From: Glutamicibacter arilaitensis Re117
GTDB taxonomy: Bacteria > Actinomycetota > Actinomycetes > Actinomycetales > Micrococcaceae
Assembly (NCBI RefSeq): GCF_000197735.1
Contig: NC_014550.1
Location: 1,922,001-1,986,000 of the forward strand
Length of the DNA: 64,000 nucleotides
Direction: 5' to 3'
Under the pieces are notes generated by a model. The model was not told the DNA's origin. It ran no database searches and worked only from the letters and a program-made list of their open reading frames with translations. Of the stretch, positions 53,264 through 63,747 are shown piece by piece. Made by a program: the position numbers and the translations under genes. Each line of letters begins with the position of its first letter. Positions within the stretch are counted from its first letter, which is position 1.

Positions 53264-54586
53264 CTAGCTGACGGCGATCTTCAGGTCCGCTTCGGCCGGC
53301 ATCCAGCTGGCTGGATCGGCGCTGACCTGCTCGCCGGAGCGGATGTCCTTGACCTCGTGGGTGCCATCGGCGTGGGTGAACCACACGAACGGAATCCCGC
53401 GGCGATCAGCGTATTTGATCTGCTTGCCGAACTTCTCCGCGCTGGCTGCCACCTCGCAGGCGATGCCGCGCTCGCGCAGCGCCGAAGCGACGTCCTGGGC
53501 TTCGTGCCATGACTCGTCGTTGGCCAAGGTGACATATACCACCGAAGGCACCGAACGGCTGGCGGTGACAACCTCTTCGGCCAGGATGCGCGAAATCAGG
53601 CGGGTCACGCCGATGGACAGGCCAACACCCGGGTAGTTCTTCTTGCCCTTGGAAGCCAGCGACTCGTAGCGTCCGCCCGAGCAGATCGAACCCAGCGATT
53701 CGTGGCCCACCAAAACGGTTTCGTAGACGGTGCCGGTGTAGTAGTCCAGGCCGCGGGCGATGGACAAATCAGCCATCACCTTGCCCGGGGCGCGCTTGGA
53801 GGCCGCCTCGATCACCTGGGACAGCTCATCCAAGCCGGTATCCAGCAGTTCGTGGGTGACGCCCAGAGCGCGGACCTGCTCAACGAAGGAGGTGTCCACG
53901 GTGCGGATCTTGGCCAGGGCCAAGGCTGCGGCAGCCTGTTCGGCGGTGGCGCCGACTTCTTCAACCAGGATCTTGGCTACCGCGTCATCGCCGATCTTCT
54001 CCAGCTTGTCGATGGCGCGCAGCACCGCATCCGGGTCTGCCAGGCCCAATCCGCGGTAGAAGCCTTCGGCCAGCTTGCGGTTGTTCACGCGCAGGCGGAA
54101 GTCGCCGATCGGCAGTGCCGAGAGGGCATCTGCGATGGTTAGCGCCAGTTCCACGTCGTAGCTGAATGGCAAGGTGCCATCGCCGACGACATCGATGTCG
54201 GCCTGGGTGAATTCGCGGAAGCGGCCATCCTGCGGACGTTCGCCACGCCAGACCTTCTGCATCTGGTAGCGGCGGAATGGGAAGGCCAGGTGGCCTGCGT
54301 TCTCCACTACGTAGCGTGCGAAGGGCACGGTCAGATCGAAGTGCAGGGCCAGCGCGTTGGGATCGTTCTTGTCATCCTCGGCGGCCAAGCGGGACAGTCC
54401 GTAGACTTCCTTGTCGATTTCGCCCTTGCGCAGAAGCTGTGCACGGGTTTCCACCGCACGCGTCTCGATATTGGCAAATCCATGCAGTTCGAAGACGTGG
54501 CGCAAGGTATCGAGCACGTGCTGTTCAACAGCCCGTTCAGCTGGAAGCCATTCTGGGAAACCTGAAAGTGAGGCCTTGCGTGCCAT
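53264..54586 (-). CDS. hisS: Histidyl-tRNA synthetase
   Basis: HisS charges tRNA-His. The 440-residue class II enzyme starts SLSGFPEWLPAERAVEQHVL rather than the common RGTxDxLP start of the usual bacterial form. It keeps motif 2 YQMQKVWRGERPQDGRFREF, the HisA motif ARGLDYYTGTVYET and a C-terminal anticodon-binding domain. The divergent N-terminus is shared, as far as I recall, with Micrococcaceae orthologues. It precedes aspS on the same strand and diverges from the DUF349 gene. Confidence 0.95.
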   Translation of the reverse strand: MARKASLSGFPEWLPAERAVEQHVLDTLRHVFELHGFANIETRAVETRAQLLRKGEIDKEVYGLSRLAAEDDKNDPNALALHFDLTVPFARYVVENAGHLAFPFRRYQMQKVWRGERPQDGRFREFTQADIDVVGDGTLPFSYDVELALTIADALSALPIGDFRLRVNNRKLAEGFYRGLGLADPDAVLRAIDKLEKIGDDAVAKILVEEVGATAEQAAAALALAKIRTVDTSFVEQVRALGVTHELLDTGLDELSQVIEAASKRAPGKVMADLSIARGLDYYTGTVYETVLVGHESLGSICSGGRYESLASKGKKNYPGVGLSIGVTRLISRILAEEVVTASRSVPSVVYVTLANDESWHEAQDVASALRERGIACEVAASAEKFGKQIKYADRRGIPFVWFTHADGTHEVKDIRSGEQVSADPASWMPAEADLKIAVS

Positions 54587-54729
54587 GAAACTCCTTAGTG
54601 CAAATTGGGCTACCTATCCATCTTATAGCCCGAAACCCAAGAAACCTGTGCACGTCGGCTTACTAAGAAGCGGAGGTCACAGGTAGAGTTGGCTAAAGCA
54701 AGTGCTCGTAAAGTGAAAGAGTTTCAGCG

Positions 54730-56088
54730 GTGACCACCAGTCAGCAATCCGACGACAGCCCGAAGACCCCATTGCCACAGGCCCAGAAGCCTGCCGCAAA
54801 GCCGGTTGTAGCGCCAAGCGTCGCACACACCACTCCCCTTGATGAAGCGGCCAAGTTTGCCCGCGTCACCGAGGATGGCCACGTCTTCGTCATCATCGAT
54901 GGTGCCGAGTCCCCCGTGGGCCAATACCCGGACGCCACGCAGGAAGAAGCCCTGGGCTACTTCGTGCGCAAGTATGACGATGCGCTCTCGCAGCTGATGC
55001 TCCTGGAGCAGCGTGTTGCGGCCAAGGCACCGGCCAATGAGCTCAGCAAGGCTGTCCAAGCACTCTCGGCCACCGTGGCCGAACGCCATATGGTCGGCGA
55101 CATTCCAGCGCTGGAAACCCGCCTGGAAACTGTTCGCGTCGCCATTGAGGCGTTGACCACCGAACAGCGCAAGGCCAATGACCAGGCGCGTGCCGAACAG
55201 CTCGCAGCCCGCGAATCCATCGTCGAACAGGCTGAAGCCCTGGCCGGAAAGCGCCCGGAGCAGATCCAGTGGAAGACCGCGTCGGCGGCCATGAACGAAC
55301 TCTTCGAAGCGTGGAAGGGCTCGCAGCGTTCGGCTGTTCGCCTGCCTCGCGCTACCGAAGATGCCCTGTGGAAGCGATTCCGCAGCGCACGCACCACCTT
55401 CGACCGCCACCGCCGCGCGTACTTCTCGCAGCTGGACTCGACCAACGCGGCTGCCAAGTCCGTGAAGGAAGAGCTGATTGCCCGTGCCGAGGCGCTGCAG
55501 GAGTCCACCGATTGGGCTGCTACCGCCGCCGAGTACCGCAAGCTCATGGATGAGTGGAAGAAGTCGCGCCGTGCTTCGCGCAAGGACGATGACCAGCTGT
55601 GGAGCCGTTTCCGTGCGGCCCAGGATGTCTTCTTCCAGGCCCGCGCTGCAGCGAACGCCAAGATCGATGAAGAGTACTCCCAGAACCTCGTGGTGAAGGA
55701 AGCCCTGCTGGAAGAAGCCCGCGCGCTGCTTCCAATCAAGGATCTGGCTGCCGCGAAAAACAAGCTCGATTCGATCCGCACCCGTTGGGAAGCTGCCGGC
55801 AAGGTGCCACGCAACGACCTGCAGCGTATCGAATCGGCACTGCGCCAGGTTGAGGACGCCGTCAAGGGCGCCGAGGACGAGCAGTGGCGTCGTTCCAACC
55901 CGGAGACCAAGGCCCGCTCGAACTCGATGCTTTCCCAGCTCCAGGACACCATCTCCGCACTGGAAGATGACCTGGAAGCGGCCAAGGCCAAGGGCAATGC
56001 CAAGCAGATCGCAGCAGCCCAGGAAGCACTGGATGCTCGCCGCATGTGGCTGAGCACCTTGGAGAAGTCGGCAGCCGACTTCCAGTAA
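54730..56088 (+). CDS. DUF349 domain protein
   Basis: The 452-residue protein has a Pro/Ala-rich N-terminus. Repeated DUF349 helical units follow, each with the pattern (L)WKRFRSARTTFDRHRRAYFS, LWSRFRAAQDVFFQARAAAN and KLMDEWKKSRRASRKDDDQL, then a C-terminal coiled coil (MLSQLQDTISALEDDLEAAK). DUF349 proteins are conserved in actinobacteria and the function is unclear. The start is GTG 54730. It diverges from hisS across 143 bp and is followed by an AbiEi-like gene. Confidence 0.85.
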   Translation: MTTSQQSDDSPKTPLPQAQKPAAKPVVAPSVAHTTPLDEAAKFARVTEDGHVFVIIDGAESPVGQYPDATQEEALGYFVRKYDDALSQLMLLEQRVAAKAPANELSKAVQALSATVAERHMVGDIPALETRLETVRVAIEALTTEQRKANDQARAEQLAARESIVEQAEALAGKRPEQIQWKTASAAMNELFEAWKGSQRSAVRLPRATEDALWKRFRSARTTFDRHRRAYFSQLDSTNAAAKSVKEELIARAEALQESTDWAATAAEYRKLMDEWKKSRRASRKDDDQLWSRFRAAQDVFFQARAAANAKIDEEYSQNLVVKEALLEEARALLPIKDLAAAKNKLDSIRTRWEAAGKVPRNDLQRIESALRQVEDAVKGAEDEQWRRSNPETKARSNSMLSQLQDTISALEDDLEAAKAKGNAKQIAAAQEALDARRMWLSTLEKSAADFQ

Positions 56089-56148
56089 GTAATCCACAGA
56101 TCGCTTGCACACCGCCAACGCGGCGGCGCGAACTGGTTCAGTAGCTCT

Positions 56149-56772
56149 ATGGACACGAGAAATACCCCAGCTACCGAACCTCGCGCCGCCGCGTTGCGCA
56201 TTCCCGGGGATCTTTGGATCGCCGGCGAGATGTTCACCCGCAATGAGCTGCACGCGATGGCGCACAACGGCCTGTTGCACGAGGTCCTCGGTGATTATTA
56301 TGTGCCTGGCAACATCCGTCTCAACGCATCGCTACGGGCGCGGGTTGCCGCTTTCGCCTGCGGACGCGAACTATCAAATGATGCGGTGCTGGCCCGACAG
56401 ACCGCAGCCTGGATCCATGGCCTGCTGCCTTCGGTCTTCACCTTGTGCATCTACACGAGCAATTACCATCGCCCGTTTTATCCCGGGCGGGGACTGAAAG
56501 CAGAGTTTTCCCAGGTCCGGGTCCCGGATACGCAGATGGTGTTCCGCGGACGCGTCAAGGTCACCAGCGCATTGCGCAGCGCCTGCGATTGCGCCAAATT
56601 TGATCCGCTGCCAATCGCCAGCCGCGTGCTAAGCACGACGATGTCCCTTGAGGACCAATACCTGAATTTGGATACGATCAGGCAGGCTCTTGAGCTCGAC
56701 GCGCCCTCGCCCGAGCGCTCCCGTGCCCTGCGCCTGGTTCAATCCTTCACCGGTACAGCGCAGGCGGCTTAG
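56149..56772 (+). CDS. AbiEi antitoxin-like protein (type IV TA family), orphan
   Basis: The 207-residue protein has an N-terminal winged-helix-like segment (GEMFTRNELHAMAHNGLLHE, LGDYYVPGNIRLNASLRARV), then SNDAVLARQTAAWIHGL and VKVTSALRSACDCAKFDPL. This resembles the AbiEi-like antitoxin/transcriptional-regulator proteins abundant in actinobacteria. AbiEi normally represses and counteracts an AbiEii nucleotidyltransferase toxin, but none is adjacent. The start is ATG 56149, 60 bp after the DUF349 gene. The assignment is by overall pattern, so moderate. Confidence 0.55.
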   Translation: MDTRNTPATEPRAAALRIPGDLWIAGEMFTRNELHAMAHNGLLHEVLGDYYVPGNIRLNASLRARVAAFACGRELSNDAVLARQTAAWIHGLLPSVFTLCIYTSNYHRPFYPGRGLKAEFSQVRVPDTQMVFRGRVKVTSALRSACDCAKFDPLPIASRVLSTTMSLEDQYLNLDTIRQALELDAPSPERSRALRLVQSFTGTAQAA

Positions 56773-56773
56773 G

Positions 56774-56796
56774 CCACCTGCGCACAGCCAAGGTGG
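56774..56796. terminator. Weak hairpin between convergent AbiEi-like gene and relA
   Basis: CCACCT (56774-56779) pairs with AGGTGG (56791-56796) in the 28-bp gap between two converging stops. The stem is short and there is no clear T-run, so this is tentative. Confidence 0.35.
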
Positions 56797-56800
56797 GAAA

Positions 56801-59068
56801 TTACCGGCGGGAGCCTGCGGTGGTGCGGTAGACATCGTAGACGCCATCGATCCGGCGCACCTGGTTCAGCACGTGGCTCAAGAACTTCGGGTCGCCCATT
56901 TCGAAGGCGAAACGGGAGATCGCCACACGGTCCTTGCTGGTCTGCACACTGGCCGACAGGATATTCAGATGGCTTTCAGACAGGATCCGGGTGACATCGG
57001 AAAGCAATGACTTGCGGTCCAAAGCTTCAACCTGGATCTCCACCAGGAAAACGCCGTGGTGCTTGGTCGCCCACGAGACATTAACGATTCGATCCGGCTG
57101 TTCAGAGAGCTGAGTGAGGTTCAAGCAATCGGTGCGGTGGATCGAGACGCCGGCTCCACGGGTCACGAAGCCCAGAATCTCATCTGGCGGCACCGGAGTG
57201 CAGCAACGTGCCAGCTTCACCAGCACATCGCCAAGCCCCTCGACAATCACACCGGCGTCGTTGCCCGTAGCCGGGCTGGGAGCTACCGGGCGGACCAATG
57301 CCTCTTCATCGACCTGTTCGGCTTCTGGAGGGCCAATCAGAGCCGTTAAATGTTCAATGACGTTCTGTGCACTGGTATGCCCATCGCCGACCGACTGGTA
57401 CAGCGCCGAAATATCGGTATGGTGCAGCTCGTTGGCGACCGCGGTGAGCAGGTCGTGGGTCATCAGCTTCTGCAGCGGAAGCTGGTTGCGGCGAAGCTCC
57501 TTGGTCAGCAGCTCCTTGCCCTTTTCAATGGCTTCTTCGCGGCGTTCCTTGGAGAAGTAGCCGCGGATCTTGGCCTTGGCACGAGGCGAGCGAACGAAGT
57601 TCTGCCAATCCTGGGATGGACCAGCACCCTCGGCCTTGGAGGTGAAGACCTCCACCACATCGCCCTGCTTGAGTTCGGTATGCAGCGGCACCAGTTTGCC
57701 GTTGACACGCGAGCCGATGGTCCGGTGCCCGACATCGGTGTGGATCGAGTAGGCGAAGTCCACCGGTGTTGCCCCAACCGGCAGCGACATGATATCGCCC
57801 TTGGGGGTGAAGACATAAACTTCTGCAGAACTGATGGTGTAGCGAAGGCCGTCCAAGAATTCCTCGGAGTCGGCCGTATCTGCCTGCCATTCCATCAGCG
57901 AACGCAACCAGTCCATATTCTGCTCCGGGGAGAGCATGGAGTTATCGGTCTGTCCGTGCTTGTACTGGAAGTGCGCGGCCACGCCGTATTCGGCGCGTAC
58001 GTGCATATCGTGGGTACGGATTTGGATCTCGACTGGCTTGCCTTCAGGTCCCATGACCGTGGTGTGCAGCGACTGGTAGAGATTCAGCTTCGGGATGGCG
58101 ATGTAATCCTTGAAGCGGTTAGGCAGCGGATTCCATTCGGCGTGCACCACGCCCAAGGCGCCGTAGCAGTCCTTGACGGAGTCCACCAGGATGCGCACAC
58201 CCATCAGGTCATGGATGTCATCGAAGTCTTTGCCGCGCACGATCATCTTCTGGTAGATCGAGTAATAGTGCTTAGGCCGGCCAGAGACCGAGGCGTGGAT
58301 GGCAACATTGCCCAGATCCCCGGAGAGGGTCTGGCGGATCGCCGAAAGGTACTTCTCGCGTTCCGGGGTGCGGTCCCCCACCATGCGCACGATTTCCTGG
58401 TACACCTTCGGGTGCAGGGCGGCGAAGGAGAGGTCTTCCAGTTCCCACTTCACGGTGTTCATGCCCAGGCGGTGTGCTAGCGGAGCAAAAATTTCCAGTG
58501 TTTCCTTCGCCTTGCGCGAGGAGGATTCCGGAGAGACATAGCGCCAGGTACGCGCATTGTGCAGGCGGTCGGCGAGCTTGATCAGCAGCACGCGGATATC
58601 GCGGGACATGGCCACGACCATTTTGCGCACGGTTTCGGCCGGCGCTGCCTCGCCATAGGTGACCTTATCGAGCTTGGTCACGCCATCGACCAGCATGGCG
58701 ATCTCTTCGGAGAATTCTTTTTTAACCGATTCCAGGGAGTAGTCGGTGTCTTCAACGGTGTCGTGCAGCAGGGCCGCGGCAAGGATTGCGCCGGTCATGC
58801 CCATTTCAGCCAGGATCGTGGCTACGGCGACCGGGTGGGTGATGTACGGGTCGCCGCTCTTGCGCTTTTGGCCCTCGTGGTATTTTTCGGCTACTTCATA
58901 GGCGTGGACCAGCAGGTCCAGATCTGCCTTCGGATGCTTGGACTTGACCGTACGCAATAGCGGTTCAAGAGTGGGCGAGGTACTCGGGGTGCTTCCCCGG
59001 CCCGCAAAGCGCACCAAACGAGAGATAGAGCGTCGTTTCGAATTGTTCAGGTTAGGCGTATTTGCCAT
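56801..59068 (-). CDS. relA: Bifunctional (p)ppGpp synthetase/hydrolase, RelA/SpoT family
   Basis: The enzyme makes and degrades (p)ppGpp in the stringent response. The 755-residue protein has the HD hydrolase core LLHDTVED (101-108) and [12 protein letters not shown]. The synthetase has [15 protein letters not shown] (the RxKD signature of bifunctional enzymes, near 274) and [24 protein letters not shown] domain ([20 protein letters not shown]) and a C-terminal ACT domain follow. Both catalytic sites look intact. It follows secF with a 240-bp gap. Confidence 0.97.
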   Translation of the reverse strand: MANTPNLNNSKRRSISRLVRFAGRGSTPSTSPTLEPLLRTVKSKHPKADLDLLVHAYEVAEKYHEGQKRKSGDPYITHPVAVATILAEMGMTGAILAAALLHDTVEDTDYSLESVKKEFSEEIAMLVDGVTKLDKVTYGEAAPAETVRKMVVAMSRDIRVLLIKLADRLHNARTWRYVSPESSSRKAKETLEIFAPLAHRLGMNTVKWELEDLSFAALHPKVYQEIVRMVGDRTPEREKYLSAIRQTLSGDLGNVAIHASVSGRPKHYYSIYQKMIVRGKDFDDIHDLMGVRILVDSVKDCYGALGVVHAEWNPLPNRFKDYIAIPKLNLYQSLHTTVMGPEGKPVEIQIRTHDMHVRAEYGVAAHFQYKHGQTDNSMLSPEQNMDWLRSLMEWQADTADSEEFLDGLRYTISSAEVYVFTPKGDIMSLPVGATPVDFAYSIHTDVGHRTIGSRVNGKLVPLHTELKQGDVVEVFTSKAEGAGPSQDWQNFVRSPRAKAKIRGYFSKERREEAIEKGKELLTKELRRNQLPLQKLMTHDLLTAVANELHHTDISALYQSVGDGHTSAQNVIEHLTALIGPPEAEQVDEEALVRPVAPSPATGNDAGVIVEGLGDVLVKLARCCTPVPPDEILGFVTRGAGVSIHRTDCLNLTQLSEQPDRIVNVSWATKHHGVFLVEIQVEALDRKSLLSDVTRILSESHLNILSASVQTSKDRVAISRFAFEMGDPKFLSHVLNQVRRIDGVYDVYRTTAGSRR

Positions 59069-59200
59069 GCCCCGCTCCTTCCCGTTGCCGCCGGATTGCT
59101 CTCACGGCTTTCACCAAGCCCTCAAGAAAATCCAGCGGTAGTTTATGGCAACTTGTTCCCTGGTTGCCGTGCACTTGAAAACACCTTCTTTAGTTCAATC

Positions 59201-59226
59201 GTTATAGCACGTTAGCGCGGTGACAA
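59201..59226 (-). promoter_or_regulatory. Possible relA promoter
   Basis: On the minus strand a -10-like TATAAC (59206-59201) lies 14 nt after TTGTCA (59226-59221), in the otherwise geneless gap between secF and relA. The spacing is short, so the -35 choice is uncertain. The rest of the gap holds only the secF terminator. Confidence 0.35.
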
Positions 59227-59253
59227 CTAATTACGCATCTTCACGCTTAAAGA

Positions 59254-59291
59254 ATTTTGGTGCCCCCAGCAAGAGCTAGGGGCACCAAAAT
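59254..59291 (-). terminator. Terminator after secF
   Basis: ATTTTGGTGCCCC (59254-59266) is perfectly complementary to 59279-59291 with a 12-nt loop. It lies 17 nt past the secF stop, and the following minus-strand sequence is AT-rich. Confidence 0.85.
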
Positions 59292-59308
59292 CGGATCTTC
59301 AGATCAGG

Positions 59309-60277
59309 CTAGGCAACTGCCATTTTCTGGTTGTGCGCTACCACGTCTTCGTCCTTGTGGCGTAGCCAGTGAAACATTGGCGCTTGGACGAACAGAGTCG
59401 ACAGGGCCGAGACGATAATACCGACGAACAGTGCCAAGGACAGATCCTTGAGCGTACCGGCACCTAGCAGGTAGGAACCGATGAACAGGATCGCAGCCAC
59501 TGGAAGCACTGCAACAACCGAGGTGTTGATCGAGCGGACCAGGGTCTGGTTCACTGCCAGGTTCACCAGCTGCTCGAAAGTGCGTTTGGTCTGCTGCGTG
59601 TAGTCCTTCGTGTTTTCGCGGACCTTATCGAAGACCACCACGGTGTCATACAGCGAGTAGCTCAGAATCGTCAGGAAGCCGATGATCGCACTTGGAGTGA
59701 TTTCGAAACCGGTCAGCGAGTAGATGCCTGCTGTCACGACCACCACGGCGATCAAGCCGACGATGGCCGCCAGCGACATCTTCCAGGTTCGGAAGTAGGC
59801 TGCCATCAGCAGGCCAACCAGAACCACGAACACTACCAGGCCAACCAGGGCCTGGCGCGAAACATCTGCGCCCCAAGTTGGACCGATGAAGTTACTGGTA
59901 ACTTCATCGCTGGTGACCCCATAGTTCTTCGCGAGCTGGTCCGCGATGGCCAGGGTCTGATCATCGCTCAAACGCTCGGTCTGCACGCGCATGGCGCCCG
60001 GTGCAATGTTGGTTACGGTAGCTTCGGAGCCTGAAGCTACCGACGTGACAGTTTTTTCACCGATGGAAATATCAGTGTTCTGCACGTCGGACACGGTGAA
60101 TTCGGAACCGCCGCGGAAGTCGATGCCAAGGTTGAATCCGCCCTTGACCACTGGCACCAGGATGGACAGGATCACCAGGATGCCGGCAATCAGGAACCAT
60201 AGACGGTGCTTACTGGTGAACGGGTAGGAACGCTTGCCGGTGTAGAGCTCATTGCCCCAAGTCACTAGCTTATTCAT
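59309..60277 (-). CDS. secF: Protein translocase subunit SecF
   Basis: SecF works with SecD to drive late steps of Sec export using the proton gradient. From ATG 60277 (AGGAGG upstream) it has 322 residues: a first membrane helix (LWFLIAGILVILSILVPVV), FNLGIDFRGGSEFTV, a periplasmic loop, then five helices including GLVVFVVLVGLLMAAYFRTW and AIIGFLTILSYSLYDTVVVF. The SecF signature DTVVVFDKVREN is present. The frame extends upstream into secD but without family similarity. It overlaps secD by 8 bp. Confidence 0.96.
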   Translation of the reverse strand: MNKLVTWGNELYTGKRSYPFTSKHRLWFLIAGILVILSILVPVVKGGFNLGIDFRGGSEFTVSDVQNTDISIGEKTVTSVASGSEATVTNIAPGAMRVQTERLSDDQTLAIADQLAKNYGVTSDEVTSNFIGPTWGADVSRQALVGLVVFVVLVGLLMAAYFRTWKMSLAAIVGLIAVVVVTAGIYSLTGFEITPSAIIGFLTILSYSLYDTVVVFDKVRENTKDYTQQTKRTFEQLVNLAVNQTLVRSINTSVVAVLPVAAILFIGSYLLGAGTLKDLSLALFVGIIVSALSTLFVQAPMFHWLRHKDEDVVAHNQKMAVA

Positions 60278-62012
60278 TGTTCTCCTCCTGGGCCTTGGCC
60301 TGCGTGCTGCCAGGCTTGTCCGCGACAGCGGAGTGTCCGGCCTGTGCACGGCGGCGCTCGGCAATCGTCATGCGCTTGGCGGCTTCAACAGACGCCTTGG
60401 CATTCTTCTTGCCCCGGTTGGCCACAACGTTTTCATCGAAACGGCGAACCTTGCCTGCCCCTTGGTACAGCGGCTTGACGCCAAGCAGCGATGGATCCAT
60501 GCCCGAAAGCGGGTGGCCATTGGCGAAGAACTTGGTGCGTGCCAGCAGAACCAAGGTTGGGTGGGTCAGACCGTAAACGACCACGAGGTCGATGATTGCG
60601 GTCAGGCCCAGGGTGAAGGCGAAGCCTCGCACGTTGCCCACAGCCACGATATAAAGGACTACAGCGGCCAAGACGTTTACGGCCTTGGAAGCCAAGATGG
60701 TGCGCTTAGCGCGCTTCCAGCCAACGTCCACGGCGCTTGCCAACGGACGTCCTTCGCGCAGCTCATCACGAACACGCTCGAAGTAGACGATGAACGAGTC
60801 GGCGATCAGGCCAATGGCCACGATCAGGCCTGCCACGCCTGCTAGCGATAGGCGATAGTTCATGCCCCAGCCCAGCAAGACCAGGCAGAGGTAGGTCAGC
60901 ACGCCGGAGACCAGCAGCGAAGCGATGGTCACCAGGCCCAACGCCCGGTACTGGAACAGCGAGTAGATGAACACCAGCACCAGGCCGATGACGCCGGCGA
61001 TCAAGCCTGCGGTCAGCTGGTCAGCACCAAGGGTTGCCGAAACCTGGCGCTCGGACTGGATATCGAAGCTGATCGGCAAGGCACCGTATTTGAGCTGTTC
61101 AGCAAGAGCCTGCGAGGATTCCTGAGTGAAGCCACCGGAAATCTGCGGGCGGCCATCGGAGATCACCGCATTGGTGGTTGGCGCCGAAATGGTTTCGCCA
61201 TCAAGCACGATGGCGAACTGGTTCTGCGAACCCTGCAGAGCAATCAGGCGCTGAGTGGTATCGGCGAAGATCTTCGTGCCTTCAGCATCGAATTCGATGA
61301 CGACAACCCATTCACCGGTAACCGAACCATTGACGCCGCGCGCGAGCTGCGCATACGCGTCCTTGATCTTATCGCCGGAGATTTCCTGAGGGCCGAGGAT
61401 GTACTTGACACCCATGTCCGTATCGCAGGAGATCATTGGCTTGGCTGGGTCTGCAGCGTCGCCGCCGCGGTCCTTGAGCTCGGTTTCGCAGTCGTAGCCT
61501 TCAAATTCCTGGAAGAGCTCTGGGGTGATCCAGTTGGTATCTGAAGGGTTCTCTGGCTTGCCCTCAGGCTTTGGCAGGTCCTTCTCCGGAGTGCGATCTT
61601 CCTTAGGCGTGGCTGCGTAGCCACCGGTGATCAGCACCGGGCGGAACTCCATGTTGGCCGAAGCCTGGATCAAATCGCGAGTGGTCTGGTCCGGTGTGCC
61701 CGGCATGGAGACCACAACGTTGCGACCGGACTGGGTGGTGATTTCCGGTTCGGATACACCGGAACCATCCACACGCTGGCGGATGATCTCAACCGCTTGG
61801 TCCAGTTGTTCTTGGTTGATTGCTTCGTCGCCCTGGACCCGAGGGGCCAGGATCATCTCGGTGCCGCCTTCGAGGTCGAGGGCGAGCTTCGGTCCCCATC
61901 CGGTTTTACCGTTCGCTGCACCAGCTACCAATACGCCGGTTGCGATGATGAAGACGATCAGCAACCATAGCAACGCTTTGCGCGCCTGCTTAACAGGTCT
62001 GATTGATGACAT
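60270..62012 (-). CDS. secD: Protein translocase subunit SecD
   Basis: SecD is the partner of SecF in protein export. The 580-residue protein has an N-terminal helix (LLWLLIVFIIATGVLVAG), LALDLEGGTEMILAPRV, and a long extracytoplasmic P1 region (about 50-370) with an acidic/Pro-rich insert near 150-190. C-terminal helices follow, with AGLIVAIGLIADSFIVYFER. The tail is basic and Ala-rich. The acidic insert is probably actinobacterial. It overlaps secF by 8 bp. Confidence 0.96.
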   Translation of the reverse strand: MSSIRPVKQARKALLWLLIVFIIATGVLVAGAANGKTGWGPKLALDLEGGTEMILAPRVQGDEAINQEQLDQAVEIIRQRVDGSGVSEPEITTQSGRNVVVSMPGTPDQTTRDLIQASANMEFRPVLITGGYAATPKEDRTPEKDLPKPEGKPENPSDTNWITPELFQEFEGYDCETELKDRGGDAADPAKPMISCDTDMGVKYILGPQEISGDKIKDAYAQLARGVNGSVTGEWVVVIEFDAEGTKIFADTTQRLIALQGSQNQFAIVLDGETISAPTTNAVISDGRPQISGGFTQESSQALAEQLKYGALPISFDIQSERQVSATLGADQLTAGLIAGVIGLVLVFIYSLFQYRALGLVTIASLLVSGVLTYLCLVLLGWGMNYRLSLAGVAGLIVAIGLIADSFIVYFERVRDELREGRPLASAVDVGWKRAKRTILASKAVNVLAAVVLYIVAVGNVRGFAFTLGLTAIIDLVVVYGLTHPTLVLLARTKFFANGHPLSGMDPSLLGVKPLYQGAGKVRRFDENVVANRGKKNAKASVEAAKRMTIAERRRAQAGHSAVADKPGSTQAKAQEENNE

Positions 62013-62072
62013 CTAATGTGCTTTCTCGTTTGAGTGGCTTGGCCTGCAGGCCACCGCTAGGCTGCCCGGAGC

Positions 62073-62483
62073 TTAGGCGTTGCGCTCGTCCTTGCCCTCG
62101 TCGTTCAAGCGACGCAGGGACTCTTCCGGGGTTTCGGTGGTGCTGGTGGACTCTGCAACTTCACCTGAGGCAGCTGGGGTTGCTGCGTCCTTGTCCAGGA
62201 AGGTGGCGATGGCCTGGCGGTGCAGGTTCAGCACAACGCCGGGTGCTACCTCAACCTGTACGCGATCCTCAGCGTCAACGCCGACAACGGTGCCGTAGAT
62301 GCCCGAGTTGGTCATCACCTTGGCGCCTGGCACGGTGTTGTTCTTCAGCTTCTCCTGCTGTGCAGCCTGCTTCTTGCGGCCACGGAACATCATGAAGATC
62401 AAGACTGCGAACAGTGCGACCATCAGGATCAAGGATGGGTTGAAGCCGCCACCTGCGGCCTGAGCGATTACGAGGGGATTCAC
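62073..62483 (-). CDS. yajC: Preprotein translocase subunit YajC
   Basis: YajC is a small accessory of SecDF. From GTG 62483 it has 136 residues: one membrane helix (NPSLILMVALFAVLIFMMF), a basic patch (RGRKKQAAQQEKLKN) and the YajC core VMTNSGIYGTVVGVDAEDRV. A Thr/Glu-rich tail follows. AGGTAA before the GTG supports this start over one at 62537. It is upstream of secD on the same strand. Confidence 0.92.
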   Translation of the reverse strand: MNPLVIAQAAGGGFNPSLILMVALFAVLIFMMFRGRKKQAAQQEKLKNNTVPGAKVMTNSGIYGTVVGVDAEDRVQVEVAPGVVLNLHRQAIATFLDKDAATPAASGEVAESTSTTETPEESLRRLNDEGKDERNA

Positions 62484-62563
62484 GTAGTTACCTGCTAACG
62501 ATTTGTTGCGATTTGATCTGAAATTCTGGGATGCCATTACGCCATAAATGGACGCGCAACAGC

Positions 62564-62610
62564 AAAGACGCCCTTCCCCACCCGAAAACGGGCATAGGTC
62601 AGGCGTCTTT
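62564..62610 (-). terminator. Terminator after ruvB
   Basis: AAAGACGCC (62564-62572) pairs with GGCGTCTTT (62602-62610), enclosing a second hairpin CCCG-AAAA-CGGG (62581-62592). It separates ruvAB from yajC. It lies 61 nt beyond the ruvB stop and the T-run is short. Confidence 0.6.
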
Positions 62611-62670
62611 AGTCTAGTGCGTCACGGTGTACCAGCAGACCATTTACGCGAGCAGTGAAGTTATGCTTGC

Positions 62671-63720
62671 CTAATCCTCATCATTTTCATAGGTTTGCGC
62701 ACTGGCGAAGATGGCATCTTTGGGCATGGCCAACCCCAGATGCTCCCAGGCTCCTGGCATGGCGATGCGGCCGCGTGGGGTCCGGCCCATCAGTCCTTCG
62801 CGCACCAGATATGGCTCGGCCACAGTCTCCACGGTTTCGGTTTCTTCGCCTACGGCGATGGCCAGGGTAGATAGACCCACCGGTCCCCCGCCGAACTTGG
62901 TGCACAAGGCTTCAAGCACGCCACGATCCAGGCGATCCAGCCCGCGGGCGTCTACCTCATACATGTCCAAGGCGGCAGCGGCTGCCTTGGCATCGATTTC
63001 TTCAAGCTTGTGCACCAAGGCCCAGTCGCGCACACGGCGCAACAGGCGGTTGGCGATACGCGGGGTACCGCGGGAGCGTCCGGCAATTTCGGTGAATGCG
63101 GCCGAGGTGACCGATAAGTCGAGCATCATCGCAGAACGGCGCAGCACCAGTTCCAATTCCTTGACTGCGTAGAACTCCAAATGGCCGGTGAAGCCGAAGC
63201 GGTCTCGCAGGGGGCCGGGCAGAAGGCCGGCGCGAGTGGTTGCCCCGACCAAGGTGAAAGGTGGAAGTTCCAACGGGATGGCTGTGGCGCCAGCTCCCTT
63301 GCCCACGATGATGTCCACGCGGAAATCTTCCATGGCCATATAGAGCATTTCTTCTGCCGGCCGGGACATGCGGTGGATCTCGTCGAGGAAGAGCACTTCG
63401 CCCTCGCTCAAGGAGGAGAGAATCGCAGCTAGATCACCAGCATGCTGGATAGCTGGGCCGGAGGAAATACGCAACGGGGCATTCATCTCCGCAGCGATGA
63501 TCATCGACAAAGTCGTCTTGCCCAAGCCGGGAGGGCCCGAGAGCAAAACGTGGTCGGCGGTGCGTTCACGGATTTTCGCTGCTTCTAGCACCAGTGAGAG
63601 CTGCTGGCGAACGCGCGACTGGCCCACGAAGTCGTCGAGGTTGCGCGGGCGCAGGGCCGCTTCAATGACGCGTTCCTCGGGTTCGCTGCCAGCGCTGGTG
63701 AGCCCGGTGGAATCATTCAT
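62671..63720 (-). CDS. ruvB: Holliday junction branch-migration ATPase RuvB
   Basis: RuvB is the hexameric motor that drives branch migration with RuvA. The 349-residue protein has [20 protein letters not shown] near residue 25, Walker [11 protein letters not shown] (61-70), Walker [21 protein letters not shown], the arginine-finger region [20 protein letters not shown] and the C-terminal winged helix [20 protein letters not shown]. Length is normal. It starts 27 bp after ruvA. Confidence 0.97.
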   Translation of the reverse strand: MNDSTGLTSAGSEPEERVIEAALRPRNLDDFVGQSRVRQQLSLVLEAAKIRERTADHVLLSGPPGLGKTTLSMIIAAEMNAPLRISSGPAIQHAGDLAAILSSLSEGEVLFLDEIHRMSRPAEEMLYMAMEDFRVDIIVGKGAGATAIPLELPPFTLVGATTRAGLLPGPLRDRFGFTGHLEFYAVKELELVLRRSAMMLDLSVTSAAFTEIAGRSRGTPRIANRLLRRVRDWALVHKLEEIDAKAAAAALDMYEVDARGLDRLDRGVLEALCTKFGGGPVGLSTLAIAVGEETETVETVAEPYLVREGLMGRTPRGRIAMPGAWEHLGLAMPKDAIFASAQTYENDED

Positions 63721-63747
63721 GATCAGATTGTTCCTCTCGCAGACCGC

